NCBI GenBank assembly: GCA_029941985.1
Contig: JAPYTV010000035.1
Location: 1-9,981, forward strand
Direction of reading: 5' to 3'
Source of the DNA: Candidatus Pelagibacter sp.
Lineage (GTDB): Bacteria; Pseudomonadota; Alphaproteobacteria; Pelagibacterales; Pelagibacteraceae
DNA length: 9,981 nucleotides
The position numbers were made by a program, and so were the translations under genes. Shown here piece by piece: positions 7,474 through 9,981 of the stretch. Numbering within the stretch: the stretch's first letter is position 1; each line of letters starts with the position of its first letter. The notes under the pieces were generated by a model. That model searched no databases. It was not told where the DNA came from and saw nothing but the letters and a program-made list of their open reading frames with translations.

Positions 7474-7831
7474 AAATCCTTTATCACCCCATATTCAAAT
7501 TTATAGATGGCACATATCTTCTTTGGTTTCCATCTCTCACAGAATTACTGGAATAATAAATATTGCTGCAATAACAGTAATTTGTTTTTGGATAGCTTCT
7601 TTATTATTAGGTGAAGCCAGTTATGAATTTACTAAAATATTTTTACAGTCTATTTTTGGAAAATTTATAATTTTAGGTTTAATTTGGTCTTTTAGTTTTC
7701 AAATACTAAGTGAAATAAGACATTTAATTATGGATTTAGGATATGGTTTTGAATTAAAAATGACAAATGTAACAGGATTATTAGTGATCTTTGGATCATT
7801 TATTTTAACAGTTTTAATTTATTTAATATGA
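7463..7831 (+). CDS. sdhC: Succinate dehydrogenase cytochrome b556 subunit
   Basis: Membrane anchor subunit of complex II, which carries electrons from the iron-sulfur subunit to ubiquinone and holds heme b. The 122 residues begin MENKNPLSPHIQIY, the conserved SdhC opening, followed by SISHRITG (23-30); Ser23 and Arg27 correspond to the quinone-site Ser and Arg of the E. coli subunit. Three hydrophobic helices are visible at about 28-50, 63-84 and 103-122. RHLIMDLGYG (86-95) contains His87, the expected axial heme ligand from this subunit. The ATG lies 11 bases inside asd; the conserved N-terminus supports this start. Its TGA overlaps the sdhD ATG (ATGA), a coupled junction. Confidence 0.95.
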   Translation: MENKNPLSPHIQIYRWHISSLVSISHRITGIINIAAITVICFWIASLLLGEASYEFTKIFLQSIFGKFIILGLIWSFSFQILSEIRHLIMDLGYGFELKMTNVTGLLVIFGSFILTVLIYLI

Positions 7832-8157
7832 ATAGTGTAACTAAAAAATGGTTATTTTTAAAAGCGAGTTCAGTTGTATTAATACCTTTAATGGTTTGGT
7901 TTATTTTAAATTTAGTATCAGTATTTGACAAAGATTATATTGAAGTAGTTAGTTTTTTTTCAAAACAACCTTCAAAACTTTTAGTTTCGTTATTACTTAT
8001 ATTTGTTTATTTTTTCTCAGCCTTGAGCATTAGTGAAGTATTTGAGGATTATATTCAGGATGAAAAATTCAAAAATATCGCAAATAAAGCTTTAAATATA
8101 TTTGCTATAATAATGCCATTAATAACAATTATAATTTTATTTAATTTAACTGTATGA
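7828..8157 (+). CDS. sdhD: Succinate dehydrogenase hydrophobic membrane anchor subunit, lacking the heme-ligand histidine
   Basis: Second membrane anchor of complex II, identified mainly by position between sdhC and sdhA, its 109-residue length and three hydrophobic segments at about 12-33, 49-69 and 86-107. The motif FEDYIQ (72-77) corresponds to the conserved (E/T)DY, where Asp74-Tyr75 match the quinone-site pair of E. coli (Asp82-Tyr83). In E. coli the heme ligand His lies 11 residues before that Asp; here that position is Phe63, and the whole protein contains no His and no Cys. Heme b must therefore be bound by SdhC His87 alone, by a non-standard ligand, or not at all. The gene overlaps sdhC and sdhA by ATGA on both sides, and I see no sign of a frameshift. 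The identity as SdhD is secure from context; the primary sequence is strongly diverged. Confidence 0.85.
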   Translation: MNSVTKKWLFLKASSVVLIPLMVWFILNLVSVFDKDYIEVVSFFSKQPSKLLVSLLLIFVYFFSALSISEVFEDYIQDEKFKNIANKALNIFAIIMPLITIIILFNLTV

Positions 8158-9929
8158 GTTCTTATAAAATAATAGATCATGAATATGATGTAATTGTCCT
8201 TGGGGCTGGTGGTTCCGGATTAAGGGCTGCAGTTGGTTTGAGTGAAGCAGGGTTAAAAACAGCTTGTATTTCAAAAGTATTTCCAACAAGAAGCCATACT
8301 TCAGCAGCTCAAGGTGGAATTTCAGCAGCACTTGGAAACATGGGTGAAGATGATTGGCGTTGGCACATGTATGATACCGTTAAAGGCGCTGATTGGTTAG
8401 GTGATCAAGATAGTATTGAATATCTTTGTAAAGAAGCTCCAAAAGCAGTCATTGAACTAGAAAAATATGGGGTTCCATTTAGTAGAACAGACGATGGAAA
8501 AATTTATCAAAGACCCTTTGGAGGAATGACTAAAAATTATGGTAATGGAATTGTTCAAAGAACTTGTGCGGCAGCAGATAGAACGGGTCATGCAATACTT
8601 CACACTCTTTATGGACAAGCTTTAAAACATAATACTGAATTTTTTATTGAATACTTTGCTTTAGATTTATTAATGAAAGATGGTGCATGCAAAGGTCTTA
8701 TAGCTTGGAATTTGAATGATGGAACTATTCATAGGTTTAGAGCTCATAGTACAATAATTGCAACAGGTGGCTATGGTAAGGTTTATTATGCTGCAACTTC
8801 AGCACATACTTGTACTGGAGACGGAAATGCAATGGTCTTAAGAGCTGGTTTACCATTGCAAGATATGGAATTTGTACAATTTCATCCTACTGGTATTTAT
8901 GGTCATGGAACTCTAATTTCAGAAGGAGTTAGGGGTGAAGGTGGTTATTTAGTAAATTCAAAAGGTGAAAGATTTATGGAGAGATATGCTCCAAAAGCCA
9001 AAGATTTAGCGTCAAGAGATGTAGTGAGCAGATCAATGTCGATTGAAATTAAAGAAGGAAGAGGTGTTGGTAAAGAGCAAGATCATATACACTTACATTT
9101 AAGTCACTTAGATAAAAAAGTTATTGAACATAGACTTCCAGGTATTACAGAAGCGGCAAGGTTATTTGCAAATGTTGATGTAACTAAAGAACCAATTCCT
9201 GTAGTACCTACTGTTCATTATAATATGGGTGGCATTCCCACAAACTATAAAGCTGAAGTGCTAACTGTAAATGGTTCTGAAAAAACTGTTCCAGGATTAA
9301 TGGCAATTGGTGAAGCAGCATGCGTTTCTGTACATGGCGCCAATAGATTGGGTTCAAATTCTTTAATTGATTTAGTTGTGTTTGGAAGAGCAGCAGCAAA
9401 GAGAGCTTCAGAACTTGTAAAACCAGGAACTCCACATGAAGATATAGGAGAGATCGAAACAGAAAAATGTTTAGAAAGATTTGATAAATTAAGAAATGCA
9501 AATGGTGAAAATAGTACCGCAGAGCTTAGACTAGCAATGCAAAAAACCATGCAATCAAAATGTGCAGTTTTTAGAACAGATAAAACTTTAAAAGAAGGTG
9601 TTGATGAAATTAGAAAAACGTATGATGGCATGAGCTCAATTTCAGTAAAAGATAAATCGCTTATATTTAATACTGATTTAGTAGAAACTTTAGAGTTTGA
9701 TAATTTAATAAGACAAGCAATTACTACTGTAGATTCAGCTTATTACAGAAAAGAGAGTAGAGGAGCACATGCAAGAGAAGATTTTCCAAAAAGAGATGAT
9801 GAAAAATTTATGCAACACACCCTTTCTTGGTGTAATGGAAAAGATACAAAGATTGAATATAGACCTGTTCATAAAAAAACTTTAACAAATGAAGTACAAT
9901 ATTTCCCTCCACAAGAAAGGGTTTACTAA
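8154..9929 (+). CDS. sdhA: Succinate dehydrogenase flavoprotein subunit
   Basis: Catalytic subunit of complex II on the cytoplasmic face of the inner membrane; oxidises succinate to fumarate and passes electrons to covalently bound FAD. The 591-residue length is normal. Motifs: VIVLGAGGSGLRAA (13-26), the FAD-binding Rossmann loop; RSHTSAAQGG (46-55) with His48, the expected covalent FAD attachment residue; QFHPTGIYG (242-250) with His244; ASRDVV (286-291) with the likely proton-shuttle Arg288; HYNMGGIPTN (355-364) with substrate-binding His355; GANRLGSNSL (395-404) with Arg398; and YRKESRGAHAREDFP (531-545) in the C-terminal domain. The set is that of SdhA of respiratory succinate:quinone reductases rather than L-aspartate oxidase, which the sdhCDAB order confirms. 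It overlaps sdhD by ATGA, and its stop shares one base with the sdhB start. Confidence 0.97.
   Translation: MSSYKIIDHEYDVIVLGAGGSGLRAAVGLSEAGLKTACISKVFPTRSHTSAAQGGISAALGNMGEDDWRWHMYDTVKGADWLGDQDSIEYLCKEAPKAVIELEKYGVPFSRTDDGKIYQRPFGGMTKNYGNGIVQRTCAAADRTGHAILHTLYGQALKHNTEFFIEYFALDLLMKDGACKGLIAWNLNDGTIHRFRAHSTIIATGGYGKVYYAATSAHTCTGDGNAMVLRAGLPLQDMEFVQFHPTGIYGHGTLISEGVRGEGGYLVNSKGERFMERYAPKAKDLASRDVVSRSMSIEIKEGRGVGKEQDHIHLHLSHLDKKVIEHRLPGITEAARLFANVDVTKEPIPVVPTVHYNMGGIPTNYKAEVLTVNGSEKTVPGLMAIGEAACVSVHGANRLGSNSLIDLVVFGRAAAKRASELVKPGTPHEDIGEIETEKCLERFDKLRNANGENSTAELRLAMQKTMQSKCAVFRTDKTLKEGVDEIRKTYDGMSSISVKDKSLIFNTDLVETLEFDNLIRQAITTVDSAYYRKESRGAHAREDFPKRDDEKFMQHTLSWCNGKDTKIEYRPVHKKTLTNEVQYFPPQERVY
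9914..9921 (+). promoter_or_regulatory. Possible Shine-Dalgarno for sdhB
   Basis: AGAAAGGG ends 7 bases before the sdhB ATG and gives a partial purine-rich match to the anti-Shine-Dalgarno sequence. It lies within the last sdhA codons and would support initiation at the TAATG junction. Confidence 0.35.
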
Positions 9930-9981
9930 TGGTTCAAATAAATTTACCTGAAAATTCAAAAGTTCAAAAAGGCAATTATTA
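9929..9981 (+). CDS. sdhB: Succinate dehydrogenase iron-sulfur subunit, N-terminal end only
   Basis: Partial: 17 complete codons, MVQINLPENSKVQKGNY, run off the window end. The pattern of a short beta strand (VQINLP), then basic residues and KG, fits the N-terminus of alphaproteobacterial SdhB, and the gene directly follows sdhA in the standard sdhCDAB order. SdhB carries the three iron-sulfur clusters linking the flavin to the membrane quinone site; the cysteine motifs lie beyond the window. Its ATG shares one base with the sdhA stop. Confidence 0.88.
   Translation, partial: MVQINLPENSKVQKGNY

Noticed and set aside
7828..8157. sdhD as a frameshifted or unrelated membrane protein because of its divergent sequence
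   Set aside because: Length, three hydrophobic helices, the EDY motif and ATGA overlaps with sdhC and sdhA all fit an intact sdhD.
9245..9631. 128-codon open frame on the minus strand inside sdhA, with a second 97-codon frame over part of it
   Set aside because: Lies opposite a highly conserved sdhA region, has no recognisable motif or start signal, and long antisense frames are common when the sense strand uses few TTA/CTA/TCA-type codons in a given phase.

Overview
The window looks like chromosomal DNA from a SAR11 (Pelagibacterales) alphaproteobacterium. The base composition is very AT-rich and all eleven genes, including the two partial ones, lie on the + strand. Only 47 bases fall outside coding sequence, in gaps of 26, 1 and 20 nt, and six junctions overlap by 1 to 11 nt. 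The DmdA protein closely resembles, from memory, the DmdA of 'Candidatus Pelagibacter ubique' and has the same length. No rRNA, tRNA, mobile element, CRISPR array, long repeat or hairpin terminator was seen.

Layout: (1) 1-1149 is the end of a leucine-biosynthesis block, with the last codons of leuD overlapping a complete leuB. (2) 1176-6448 is a tightly packed block for dimethylsulfoniopropionate (DMSP) demethylation: dmdC (acyl-CoA dehydrogenase), dmdB (acyl-CoA ligase), an uncharacterised alpha/beta hydrolase, and dmdA (DMSP demethylase). (3) 6469-7473 is asd (aspartate-semialdehyde dehydrogenase). (4) 7463-9981 is the succinate dehydrogenase operon sdhC-sdhD-sdhA-sdhB, with sdhB cut off by the window end.

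How the genes work together: DmdA moves a methyl group from DMSP to tetrahydrofolate, leaving 3-methylmercaptopropionate (MMPA). DmdB converts MMPA to MMPA-CoA and DmdC oxidises that to methylthioacryloyl-CoA. A final hydration/hydrolysis would release methanethiol, acetaldehyde, CO2 and CoA. No crotonase-type DmdD is present here. The only unassigned gene of the block is the alpha/beta hydrolase, coupled to dmdB and dmdA by 4-base overlaps, which makes it the most interesting unknown in the window. Asd feeds homoserine and hence methionine synthesis, a possible sink for methanethiol. SdhCDAB oxidises succinate in the TCA cycle and respiratory chain.

The clearest anomalies are the uncharacterised hydrolase inside the dmd block and an SdhD subunit with no histidine or cysteine at all, so the usual second axial ligand of heme b is missing. 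I see no evidence of a wholly new defence or mobile system; this is a compact metabolic region.
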